NCBI GenBank assembly: GCA_028527945.1
Contig: JAQQAK010000382.1
Coordinates: forward strand, 1 to 24,426
Length of the DNA: 24,426 nucleotides
From: Spirochaetaceae bacterium
GTDB taxonomy: Bacteria > Spirochaetota > Spirochaetia > UBA9216
Direction: 5' to 3'
Made by a program: the position numbers and the translations under genes. This document shows, piece by piece, positions 8,224-15,761 of this stretch. The notes beneath the pieces were generated by a model, which saw only the letters and a list, made by a program, of their open reading frames with translations, was not told where the DNA came from and searched no databases. The first letter of the stretch is position 1; each line of letters starts with the position of its first letter.

Positions 8224-8230
8224 TTTAGTA

Positions 8231-9319
8231 TTAAACTTTGACTCCACCCCACATCTGAAGAATGTACTTCCTGATAAAAAGGGTAAATATGATAGCAGGC
8301 AGAGCCTGCGCAACTGATCCAGCGGCGATAAGATGAACCTGAGCATTTGCTCCAAGCAGAGAACGATAAACAACAACTGGAAAAGTGGGATTAAACTGGG
8401 TAAGAATAAGAGCGTTAATGACCTCATTCCAGGAATAAATAAATGAATACATTGCACAGGCTGCCAGTCCCGGAACTGCAAGCGGAAGGGTTATCCTAAA
8501 AAAGGCGCCTATCTTACTTGCTCCAAAAACCTGAGAAGCCTCTTCAAGAGATTCAGGAATGCCCATAAAAACACTCGCGGTTATCCAGATACTTAAAGAA
8601 ACCTGATTAACAGAGTAGATCAAACTAAGACCTACAGGTTTATCATAAAGTCCAATTTTTCCAAGAATAATCACCATAGGCAGAGCAATTGCTACCGGAG
8701 GAAACATTCTCACAAATAAAACACTCAACTTAAGCACATTCTTTCCTTTGAAGATATAACGGGCAAAAGCATAACCTGCAAGCCCGCCAATTGACAAACT
8801 GAGAAACACAGTCATGGCTGCCGTTGCCAGACTATTAAGAACAGACTGAGCGGCTCCTGAATAGAGAGTAAAGAATCTGGTATAATTATTAAAAACCTTT
8901 TTTTTCAGAATAAAAGTTTCAGCCCCATTCTGATCAACACTATCCATAATTTCAGAAAGCTCTTTTTCTGATATAAAACAGTTTGAATAGTTCCTTATAA
9001 AATTTGAGAGTTTTCGAAGAGACTTATTTGCTCTTGTATTTTCTTCTGGCCCAAATGGAGTAAATCCTTTTTCAGAATTATTCCATATTTCCATTTTATA
9101 AGAACCATCTACGCTCTCTATAGGAGTTAGCCTGAACTCAACTTTAATTCTTGGCAAAAGAGGTTTTGGCCATTCTGAATAACTCTCATAATCTGACATA
9201 AGAGAAAATGTAAAAAGGAAAAACATTGGAAAGATTAAAGCCATTGCAATACCAGCAACAACTATGTACAAAGTGGTTTTTCTAACCGATCTAAAAACAC
9301 CACGTCTGATAGAACCCAT
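8231..9319 (-). CDS. ABC sugar importer permease, MalG/UgpE type, with long extracytoplasmic loop
   Basis: Inner-membrane subunit of the CUT1-type importer. Seen: a first membrane segment (about 20-42 from this start), an extracytoplasmic stretch of roughly 100 residues, then a five-helix permease core. The EAA coupling loop reads SLEEASQVFGASKIGAFFRITLP. Usual MalG-type permeases are about 270-300 residues; this has 362, the excess lying between the first and second helices. The frame is open from an ATG at 9349, which would overlap the upstream gene by 29 bp. However, AGGGGG lies six to seven bases before the ATG at 9319, one base past the upstream stop, so 9319 is preferred. The gene pairs with the MalF-type permease and the binding protein. 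Confidence 0.9.
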   Translation of the reverse strand: MGSIRRGVFRSVRKTTLYIVVAGIAMALIFPMFFLFTFSLMSDYESYSEWPKPLLPRIKVEFRLTPIESVDGSYKMEIWNNSEKGFTPFGPEENTRANKSLRKLSNFIRNYSNCFISEKELSEIMDSVDQNGAETFILKKKVFNNYTRFFTLYSGAAQSVLNSLATAAMTVFLSLSIGGLAGYAFARYIFKGKNVLKLSVLFVRMFPPVAIALPMVIILGKIGLYDKPVGLSLIYSVNQVSLSIWITASVFMGIPESLEEASQVFGASKIGAFFRITLPLAVPGLAACAMYSFIYSWNEVINALILTQFNPTFPVVVYRSLLGANAQVHLIAAGSVAQALPAIIFTLFIRKYILQMWGGVKV

Positions 9320-9320
9320 T

Positions 9321-10241
9321 CTACACCCCCTTTCCTGCTGGCTCATCAAAAGCGCCGGAAACCTTTAGATAAAGAAAAGAAACGCAGGAGACTATCAGAG
9401 AAACGACAACAGAAAGAGCCATTCCCTTACGGAAAAATGCTTCTGATCCGGTGTATTTATCTACATTAAGGACAATCTGTTCAAGCAAAACAGGGAGGCG
9501 ATTATATCCAAACAGCATGACTATAATCAGCCAAATCTGGATAGCCGCAATTATTCTTAAGATCATAGCAGTAGTTATTGTCGGTTTGAGAAGCGGTATG
9601 GTTATCTTTCGAAGAACCTTGAATCTACTTCCACCAAAAACATAGCCTGCCTCCATCATTTCAGGTTGTAAAGCCTGCATTCCTGATAAAAGGATTACCA
9701 TTACAGATGGTATAACCTGCCATGCGTCAACTATTATAATCAGAAACATCTTGGCAAAATGCCCACCGCCAAGAAAAATAATTTTATCAGCGGCATTTAG
9801 TATTCCAATTCTGATAAGAAAAGAATTAAGCCATCCGTACGTGGAGAGCCCGCTTGTCCACATTGCTCCGACAGCAACAGCCGGAAGCGACATAGGAATA
9901 AGAGCCAGGAATAAAAACATTCCAGACCCATGAAATTTCATATTTATTAGTAAAGCCAGCCCAAAGGCCAGAACAAATTCCAAAGTGACACTAATTAACA
10001 CAATAAACGCAGTATTGAACAAAGCCTGATAAAATACAGGATCTTTAAACAAAGCGGTATAGTTTCCAAAGGTAAAAACACCGCCTTCATCTGCCGGAGC
10101 ACTCATAAAGCTTCCGCTAATAGCCCTCACAACAGGAAGAAGCCAGAATAAGATATAATATATAACAACCGGAGCTATAAGAAGATATGGAATAATTTTC
10201 TTTTTCTGCTCACGGCTGAGAACTCCAGTTGGATTATCCAT
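9321..10241 (-). CDS. ABC sugar importer permease, MalF/UgpA type
   Basis: First permease of the importer, about 306 residues with six membrane segments, starting IIPYLLIAPVVIYYILFWLLP. The EAA coupling loop reads EMMEAGYVFGGSRFKVLRKITIP (around 205-225). Length and layout are normal for UgpA-like subunits, without the large second periplasmic loop of enteric MalF. The frame is open from a TTG at 10253, but GGAGGA lies five to six bases before the ATG at 10241, and the TTG is part of that ribosome-binding region. A 64-bp spacer with a hairpin separates it from the binding-protein gene, and its stop is one base from the next start. Confidence 0.9.
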   Translation of the reverse strand: MDNPTGVLSREQKKKIIPYLLIAPVVIYYILFWLLPVVRAISGSFMSAPADEGGVFTFGNYTALFKDPVFYQALFNTAFIVLISVTLEFVLAFGLALLINMKFHGSGMFLFLALIPMSLPAVAVGAMWTSGLSTYGWLNSFLIRIGILNAADKIIFLGGGHFAKMFLIIIVDAWQVIPSVMVILLSGMQALQPEMMEAGYVFGGSRFKVLRKITIPLLKPTITTAMILRIIAAIQIWLIIVMLFGYNRLPVLLEQIVLNVDKYTGSEAFFRKGMALSVVVSLIVSCVSFLYLKVSGAFDEPAGKGV

Positions 10242-10277
10242 GAATTCCTCCAATTATATTAAATCATGGAAATTAGA

Positions 10278-10298
10278 AAGCCCCGAAAAACGGGGCCT
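10278..10298 (-). terminator. Intercistronic hairpin, likely attenuator after the binding-protein gene
   Basis: GCCCCG and CGGGGC pair around an AAAAA/TTTTT loop; one G-U and one A-U pair extend the stem to 8 bp on the minus strand. The bases that follow (TTCTAATT) are T-rich but interrupted, so termination should be partial. That would give more binding protein than permease, the usual ratio in such operons. On the plus strand a six-T run also follows within a few bases. Confidence 0.65.
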
Positions 10299-10305
10299 CA
10301 ATTTT

Positions 10306-11562
10306 TTATTTTTTTAGAGCATCAATTCGGGCTTGAGCTTCATCCAGATAGGTTTTATCAATAGCCCCCTTTTTCAGTATAAGCTCCTGAAAGGCATCAT
10401 CATAAACCTGTTTTACAGCGCCCCATGATGTATACTCACTTGAAGGAACCCCGGCAACAACACCATTTTTAAGAACGTTTATTCCCTGAGCAATAATTTC
10501 ATCCTCTGTAGAATCACCAAGTTTTTCAATAGCCTCATCTATTGGTGGAATAAAACCGCCAGTACCTCTTGCTATAGTTACAGCCACCTCGGGATCTGTC
10601 ATATATTTAACAAATTTGATAGCAAGTTCTTCATTTGGAGCACCGTTAACGACAGCAAAGCCGCTGGCTCCTGCAATTGAACCAATACCTTCAGGGCCTT
10701 TTGGTGCAGGAGCAAGAACATATCCTGACGGGTTTGATTTATAAACCTCGCCACATCTGACCATATGAGCAACAGTTAACCAGGCTTCGCCGCTCTTCAT
10801 TGGAGAAGAAACATTTTCATATGTGTTTACAGTTGGAGTATAAGCATCTTTCATTTTTGCAAGAAGACTCCAGGCCTCCATTGCTCCGGGACTGTTTATT
10901 ACAGGAAATTCTCCGCCGTATGAAAGAAACATTCCTCCATACATATAAATCAAAGATTTCTGAGGGACTCCAGTAACAGCACATTTTCCTTCCCCCTCGC
11001 CTGAGGCAATATTCACAGCCCAGTCAATATATTCTTCCCAGGTAATATTATTTATATCAGCGCCTTCAGGCAGATATGGTAAAGCTTTTTTATTGGCGAG
11101 CATCAAATATACATCTCCACCTACAGGAGCAAAATATGTTTTACCATCCTTTGTGGTACTTCCTCTAAAAGCCTTGGAAAAAGTTCTGTCAGTCCACTGC
11201 TCTACAGGCAGAGGCATAACATAATCATTGTCAATCCAGTCAGACATCATACCAGCATGCGCAATAACGACATCAGTATTAATACGTTCTGATTCTTTCT
11301 GAAATTTTGCTCTTTTAAGAAGGGGTTCATCCTCAAGAATCTCAAACATTACAACACAATTATTTTCGGCTTCAAAATCAGGAAAGATTTCATCAATAAG
11401 AAACTGCTGTTCTCCAGGCTGGGAATACAATCTTGAAGATACTACCAGCTTAACAGGACCATCATCAGACGTCTTTTCTTGCCCCCCTGAAGCAAAAATA
11501 CCTACAGAAATAAAACTAAACACAAAAATAAACGCAATAAGTAAAAGAATGGATTTTTTCAT
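10306..11562 (-). CDS. Sugar ABC importer, extracellular substrate-binding protein (family 1)
   Basis: A 418-residue exported protein. The signal peptide is MKK, a hydrophobic core, then IFASGGQEK; the ASGGQ end without cysteine is common among spirochaete solute-binding proteins. The mature part resembles bacterial solute-binding family 1: WEEYIDWAVNIASGEGEGK, PSGYVLAPAPKGPEG, GASGFAVVNGAPNEELAIKFVKYMTDPEV, ending in a helical TYLDEAQARIDALKK. The ligand is unknown and is probably an oligosaccharide or glycoside. GAGGAG lies six bases before the ATG. It is the first gene of the operon, with a promoter at 11702-11674 and a leader of about 105 bases containing a 10-bp inverted repeat. An attenuator-like hairpin follows. 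Confidence 0.9.
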   Translation of the reverse strand: MKKSILLLIAFIFVFSFISVGIFASGGQEKTSDDGPVKLVVSSRLYSQPGEQQFLIDEIFPDFEAENNCVVMFEILEDEPLLKRAKFQKESERINTDVVIAHAGMMSDWIDNDYVMPLPVEQWTDRTFSKAFRGSTTKDGKTYFAPVGGDVYLMLANKKALPYLPEGADINNITWEEYIDWAVNIASGEGEGKCAVTGVPQKSLIYMYGGMFLSYGGEFPVINSPGAMEAWSLLAKMKDAYTPTVNTYENVSSPMKSGEAWLTVAHMVRCGEVYKSNPSGYVLAPAPKGPEGIGSIAGASGFAVVNGAPNEELAIKFVKYMTDPEVAVTIARGTGGFIPPIDEAIEKLGDSTEDEIIAQGINVLKNGVVAGVPSSEYTSWGAVKQVYDDAFQELILKKGAIDKTYLDEAQARIDALKK

Positions 11563-11582
11563 TTTCTTCTCCTCATAAAAAA

Positions 11583-11607
11583 TTTTTCAAAAAAAGGTTT
11601 TGAAAAA
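11583..11607 (-). repeat. 10-bp inverted repeat in the leader of the binding-protein gene
   Basis: TTTTTCAAAA and TTTTGAAAAA are perfect complements around a 5-base centre. On the minus strand the hairpin is followed by T-rich DNA and then, within about ten bases, by the ribosome binding site GAGGAG. It could be a weak terminator or attenuator before the operon, an operator, or a structure that gates translation. Fourteen bases upstream begins a tandem pair of AAGTTGA (11621-11627 and 11635-11641), which might be another protein site. Confidence 0.45.
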
Positions 11608-11673
11608 AATTTGCGGTAGCAAGTTGATTTTTATAAGTTGAACAGATTACAAATTTTCTTTTTAATAACAAAA

Positions 11674-11702
11674 ATTATAAATGACAATAGTGCATATTCC
11701 AA
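11674..11702 (-). promoter_or_regulatory. Promoter of the sugar-uptake operon
   Basis: On the minus strand: TTGGAA (11702-11697, 4 of 6), a 17-bp spacer and a perfect TATAAT (11679-11674). Transcription would start near 11667, giving a leader of about 105 bases before the ATG at 11562. The direct repeats and hairpin described for 11583-11641 fall inside this leader. Confidence 0.55.
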
Positions 11703-11777
11703 ACATTTTTTTAATATATTTTTTTTAACAATAAAAAAATTATATGAAAAAATCCAAATCCTTGAATCCATTCCAAG

Positions 11778-11786
11778 TGTTATGAT
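11778..11786 (+). promoter_or_regulatory. Extended -10 promoter candidate for the PEGA-protein gene
   Basis: TG, one base, then TATGAT (5 of 6 to consensus) fits an extended -10 element. The -35 region is poor (TTGAAT at 11762-11767, only 10 bases upstream of TG). A start near 11793 would leave a leader of about 27 bases with GGGGA five bases before the ATG at 11820. Confidence 0.35.
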
Positions 11787-11819
11787 ATTATTGAAAGCAA
11801 TTAAATACCGGGGAATACA

Positions 11820-13547
11820 ATGAAAAATAAACTTTTCGTGATGCTTGCTGTTCTATCTTTGTTTGCGACAAATTTATTCGCGCAGCAAAACTATAGAGTC
11901 GCGGTTCTGCCTTTTTCTGCAGTCGGGGTATCCGAATCAGAAGCTAAAGTTTTAACTAGCCTGTTTGAAACTGCTTTGGTTAAAACCGGAGTCTATCAGA
12001 TAATTGAACAAAATCAGATGAAAAATATCCTTGAAGCCCAAGCCTACTCGCTTTCCGGATGTACAGACGATGCCTGTGCCGTTGAAGTAGGAAAACTTCT
12101 TTCTGCTGAATTAATTATTATTGGAGAACTCTCCAACGTAGGAGAGCGTTACATTGCTAACGCAAAAATAATCAATGTTGAGTCTGGAAGCAATGTTAAC
12201 GCAGACTCTGTATCTGAAAAAAGTCTTTCAGACATGACAGACAACGGAATAAACCTTTTGGCCTACAAACTTGCAGGACTAACTTATTCAGAAGGAAGTT
12301 CTCAAGTAATAGCTGATGCTTTTGGCGAGATTTTTATAGAAACCATACCTAACGACGCAGAAATTTTTGTTAATGGTATGCTAAAAGGGAAAAGCCCGCT
12401 TGTTATTAGCAAAGTGCCTTTAGGAACAAATCAGATTACAGCTAAAAAGGGAAATCTTTCAGGTGAAACTGCAATTAAGTTAACTTCTTCTGATCTTAAA
12501 GAAATAAAACTCTTACTTTCTGTAAAAAAAGGCCGGTTATTTATAAAATGCCCTGAAAAAAATATGGAAGTGTTTATAGACGGAAAAAGTCTGGGAAAAC
12601 TTTCCAGCGGACTTTTTAAAGATATAGATTCAGGAGAACATATTTTATCGTTACAAGGACCGGACAGTGTTTGGGAAAATAAAATAACAATAGAAGATAG
12701 TAAAACCTTGACTGTTGAAGCCTATCCATCACCATTCGGAAACTTACACTATATTCTGGGACAAGACGCTGAAGGTGTATTACTTCAGGATAATATAGAA
12801 ATTCCCTTATCAGGAACAGGAGACAAAAAACTTACAACAGGAAATTACAAGTTTCAATTAACAAGCACAAACTACAAACCATTTGAAACAGATTTTTCTA
12901 TAGAGAAAGGTCAAACATATAAATTAAATCCAATTCTTGAATATACTGATCAATACAAAGAAAAAATTGATAAAGAGAATAAAGAAAAAACAAGAACAAG
13001 TCTTTCTATACAAATAGCTAAAATCTCCCAAAAAGTACACAACAAAGAAAACAGAGCACCAGTAGGCGGAGTTCCTTCTGATTTATATTTTGGAGAAGCA
13101 GAAAGGATCTATGAAAATATTAGAAATTATAAATCAGATTTTCCTGAATTAGAAAAAGAAATGCGAGAAGTTTACATTACAGCATTGGAACAGAGAATTG
13201 ATGAGCTTGATGCAATAACAGACAAAGAACAAAGCCGACAGATAGCTGGAAATGTTTCACGAGTGTTAGGAATAAGCTCTGTTATAGCGGGAGCAGCTCT
13301 CACAGGAATATGCTATGCTCTTAGTATCTCTGAACTAAAAACATATAGTACAGCAACGACAACATCTGCTGCAGTAGCAAGTAGAGAAACTCTCGAAAAA
13401 TATTCCAAAATGGAATGGGTAGGCGTAGGAACCGCAGGAGTGGGGGCATTGACTCTCTTATGGGCACCCAAAAAAAACTATCAGGTGTCCAACTGGAAAA
13501 AAGAGATTATTGAACTTTCTGCTAAGCGGGCAAGATTAGAGCTTTAA
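11820..13547 (+). CDS. Exported CsgG-like / PEGA-domain protein
   Basis: A 575-residue exported protein. The signal peptide (1-21) ends NLFA before QQNY. Residues about 24-155 resemble CsgG/LpoB-like domains (RVAVLPFSAVGV, IIEQNQMKNILEAQ, then two cysteines in GCTDDAC). Three PEGA-like repeats follow at roughly 166-235, 236-303 and 305-370; the first reads IFIETIPNDAEIFVNGMLKGKSP. A charged, probably coiled-coil stretch follows (375-480), then two hydrophobic segments (about 478-500 and 530-545) and a basic tail. PEGA domains occur in surface and envelope proteins; the exact role is unknown. GGGGA lies five bases before the ATG. The broken lipoprotein gene starts one base after its stop, so both were probably one operon. 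Confidence 0.75.
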   Translation: MKNKLFVMLAVLSLFATNLFAQQNYRVAVLPFSAVGVSESEAKVLTSLFETALVKTGVYQIIEQNQMKNILEAQAYSLSGCTDDACAVEVGKLLSAELIIIGELSNVGERYIANAKIINVESGSNVNADSVSEKSLSDMTDNGINLLAYKLAGLTYSEGSSQVIADAFGEIFIETIPNDAEIFVNGMLKGKSPLVISKVPLGTNQITAKKGNLSGETAIKLTSSDLKEIKLLLSVKKGRLFIKCPEKNMEVFIDGKSLGKLSSGLFKDIDSGEHILSLQGPDSVWENKITIEDSKTLTVEAYPSPFGNLHYILGQDAEGVLLQDNIEIPLSGTGDKKLTTGNYKFQLTSTNYKPFETDFSIEKGQTYKLNPILEYTDQYKEKIDKENKEKTRTSLSIQIAKISQKVHNKENRAPVGGVPSDLYFGEAERIYENIRNYKSDFPELEKEMREVYITALEQRIDELDAITDKEQSRQIAGNVSRVLGISSVIAGAALTGICYALSISELKTYSTATTTSAAVASRETLEKYSKMEWVGVGTAGVGALTLLWAPKKNYQVSNWKKEIIELSAKRARLEL

Positions 13548-13548
13548 A

Positions 13549-14299
13549 ATGAAAAAAAGAATATATAAAAAAAGGATTATAGTTATTTTAGTTACATTGC
13601 TCATGAGTAACGTCATCTCATGCCAATACGATTTGGATAACCCGGTAGACCCTGAAGCAGCAAGCTATATAGGAACAGAATCTATTGATGAAGATGGAGA
13701 CGGGCTTGGCAGCTATTATGATGTAGATGAGATAAGCCTGTCATCACCTGAAGATGCGGAAAAGATTGAAATAATAAATCCTACACTAGTTATTACCGCC
13801 ATGGACGATGACAGAGTAACAACTTACTGGATTCAAATTTCAACAACTATAAGTTTTTCTAATATTGTTTTTGAAAAGAATTCATACTCTTCCAACTCCT
13901 GCTACATACCAACAGGTTATCTTACAGATTTTAATACTTATTACTGGAGAGCTAAAGCGTATGATTCAACAACCAATGAATGGAGCAGCAGTTGGAGCGA
14001 AACATGGAACTTTTCTGTAACAGAGATAACAATAACACCTGCTAACGGAGCCAATATCTATACATCAACATCTTCTCAACTGGGAAGATATTGATGGAGC
14101 AAGTTATTATTCATTAGTAATAAATACTTCAGAAGATTTTAGTAGTACAAAAATTTATAGTTCTTCAAGATTAACATCATCACAATACCAATTAAGTACA
14201 AGTCTTACAAATAACACAACTTATTACTGGAAATTTAAGTCTTATATAGATCCCAACTGGAGTAGTTGGAGTAAAACTTTTAAATTTACAACAAAATAA
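13549..14299 (+). pseudogene. Lipoprotein with two Fn3-like repeats, interrupted by a frameshift
   Basis: The open frame from 13549 stops at 14094 (181 codons). It has a lipoprotein signal (MKKRIYKKR, hydrophobic core, lipobox VISC), then an acidic DEDGDGLGSYYDVDEI stretch and one repeat ending TYYWRAKAYD. The next frame takes over at 14078 and runs to 14299, reading NWEDIDGASYYSLVINTSEDF and ending TTYYWKFKSY, WSSWSKTFKFTTK. This second stretch parallels the first repeat (the TYYW and WSSSWSETW segments recur), so the two frames were one gene of about 250 codons. The break lies between 14071 and 14077 and equals a gain of one base or a loss of two; there is no homopolymer run to suggest programmed slippage. 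A sequencing error is possible. The first part might still be made as a short lipoprotein. Confidence 0.7.
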
Positions 14300-14311
14300 C
14301 CAACAAAAAAC

Positions 14312-14442
14312 ACTATTGATACCAATTTTGATGGAGCCTATTCGGTCTATGCTCTTGACATAGATGGTGATAATGACATTGACATTCTTGGTGCCGCATA
14401 CCATGCAATGATGACATTACCTGGTGGGAAATGGATTATTAA
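14312..14442 (+). pseudogene. Relic of an FG-GAP/VCBS-type repeat
   Basis: In the frame of the preceding lipoprotein tail, after its TAA, the sequence reads TIDTNFDGAYSVYALDIDGD, then NDIDILGAAYH, and after a frame change near 14405 NDDITWWEMDY and a stop at 14442. This matches the widespread repeat of the form DGAxSVYAxDIDGDGDxDVLGAAxxADDITWWEN, whose Asp-rich part binds calcium. There is no start codon or ribosome binding site, and about 40 residues cannot make a stable propeller. It is therefore a fragment of a larger surface protein, perhaps once continuous with the lipoprotein gene or brought in by recombination. Confidence 0.65.
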
Positions 14443-14451
14443 TTAGACATC

Positions 14452-14476
14452 CCCTGCAAAAGCCAATTTTGCAGGG
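14452..14476 (+). terminator. Strong hairpin, probable terminator of the PEGA/lipoprotein operon
   Basis: CCCTGCAAAA and TTTTGCAGGG form a perfect 10-bp stem around a 5-base loop. On the plus strand it is followed by ACTTTAT, a short T-rich stretch; on the minus strand no T-run follows. It lies between the convergent relic and kinase-like genes. Termination of plus-strand transcripts is the likelier role. Confidence 0.6.
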
Positions 14477-14510
14477 ACTTTATAAAAACATAAAATTGGG
14501 AGATAAACTT

Positions 14511-15659
14511 CTACCCAAATAAATCCAATTGTTCAAAATTGACAGGACGTCTGTTTGCCTCAAGCGTCTTTGATATATAATCAATATTCAACTCAAGCTC
14601 TTCAGCAAGACGCTTGAGTTGGTCTTCTGCCAAGAGGTTCTCTTCCGCAAATAAATACATTAAAGCCTTCTCTGCAATACATGGAACCCTTAATGAATTC
14701 ATACAAATTGGAAGGCTGGGTTCGGCATCAAGAAAAACTTCCTTTAAAACCTGATATAATCTGGAACGCTCTATCTCGTTTTTTATAGAATACAGTTCCT
14801 GCTTTAACGGATCAATATTCCCCTTAGAGGCTTCTTCTCCAAGCGGTTTTAAAACAAGAAAAGTGTAATCTTTTCCGGGAAGATAGTGATGCTCATCACA
14901 GCGTGTACAGTAATTCGGCTCTATAGGATTATATTTGACAGTATCTCCACCAATAACTATAAGAGGATCAAAATAAAGCGCCGGACACTCCTTGCCATCA
15001 ACAATATAATATCTATATGTATAAAAAGAATCAGCTATACAGTCATTATGTTCACAATAAGCAGTAAGAGTAAAAACATCAGTAGAAACATTTAAGAGAA
15101 ACCGGGCAGCAGCGTTAAAAATATCACGCCTGAAATTAAGAATGAGGGTCGGAAAGATAAAATTCATTCCATACTGCTCAGAATACCGATTAACGACATA
15201 GGCAATTCTCTCATCATAAAAAGACGCTTCATCTATAATCCAGGTACCAACCTCAAGATTCTTCTCAATTAATTCTTCAAGCTCAAAAGAATCGTTAATT
15301 GCGGCAATATTACCACCACAGCGTTCATATCCTCCACGATAAGCAAGAGCATCTTCAGGATATTCAGGAAACCTGGCTGCATCCATTGCAGAACGGACAA
15401 AAAAAACACGGCGGCGATCTGCTCCATCAGTTGTAGTAAGGTCCGCGACCTCCTCTGATTTTGTAAGTGCAATTCGTGAATCTCTCCAGACTCTGGCTGA
15501 AAACTCAGTCTTACCGGAACCCATAGGCCCAATAACAAGAATACGTCTTGAAGGTCTTGTAAAATCATGATGATTATTGGAATTATGGACATTTACAACC
15601 GGAAAACCAAGACTCTTTAAAAATCGTTCTGTTTCTGGATTTCTTTTAGATTCAGCCAA
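14511..15659 (-). CDS. Enlarged thymidine kinase-like protein
   Basis: Thymidine kinases phosphorylate thymidine to dTMP with ATP. Seen: a P-loop GPMGSGKT (44-51, compare GPMFSGKT in thymidine kinase); TWIIDEASFYDE (139-150, compare IDEAQFF, with Glu144 as the likely base); and a zinc-ribbon/lasso region with Cys202 and Cys207, then VIGGDTVKYNP and Cys251/Cys254 in CTRC, closely following the IGGADKY-CRxC order of type II thymidine kinases. Usual enzymes have about 190-230 residues; this has 382, with added N-terminal and mid-domain stretches and a C-terminal extension of about 110 residues ending NFEQLDLFG. Activity on thymidine is plausible but not certain. The start is TTG at 15659, with GGAG seven bases before it; the ATG just upstream is out of frame. 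The PAP2-like gene lies 102 bp upstream on the same strand. Confidence 0.75.
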   Translation of the reverse strand: MAESKRNPETERFLKSLGFPVVNVHNSNNHHDFTRPSRRILVIGPMGSGKTEFSARVWRDSRIALTKSEEVADLTTTDGADRRRVFFVRSAMDAARFPEYPEDALAYRGGYERCGGNIAAINDSFELEELIEKNLEVGTWIIDEASFYDERIAYVVNRYSEQYGMNFIFPTLILNFRRDIFNAAARFLLNVSTDVFTLTAYCEHNDCIADSFYTYRYYIVDGKECPALYFDPLIVIGGDTVKYNPIEPNYCTRCDEHHYLPGKDYTFLVLKPLGEEASKGNIDPLKQELYSIKNEIERSRLYQVLKEVFLDAEPSLPICMNSLRVPCIAEKALMYLFAEENLLAEDQLKRLAEELELNIDYISKTLEANRRPVNFEQLDLFG

Positions 15660-15761
15660 CTTTTTTCTCCATGCTTTAAGATTTTACAGAAATAAAGAAT
15701 TTTATAAAAAAAGTTCTTTTATTAATTCATAAGAATCTACTTCTGAAATATATAATGCCGT

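Noticed and set aside
11638..11823. A 61-codon plus-strand frame before the PEGA-protein gene
   Set aside because: It has no ribosome binding site, is AT-rich intergenic sequence, overlaps the operon promoter on the other strand and resembles no protein.
14065..14094. Programmed ribosomal frameshift in the lipoprotein gene
   Set aside because: There is no slippery heptamer or homopolymer run at the frame change, and the downstream FG-GAP piece carries another frame change, which points to decay or sequence error.
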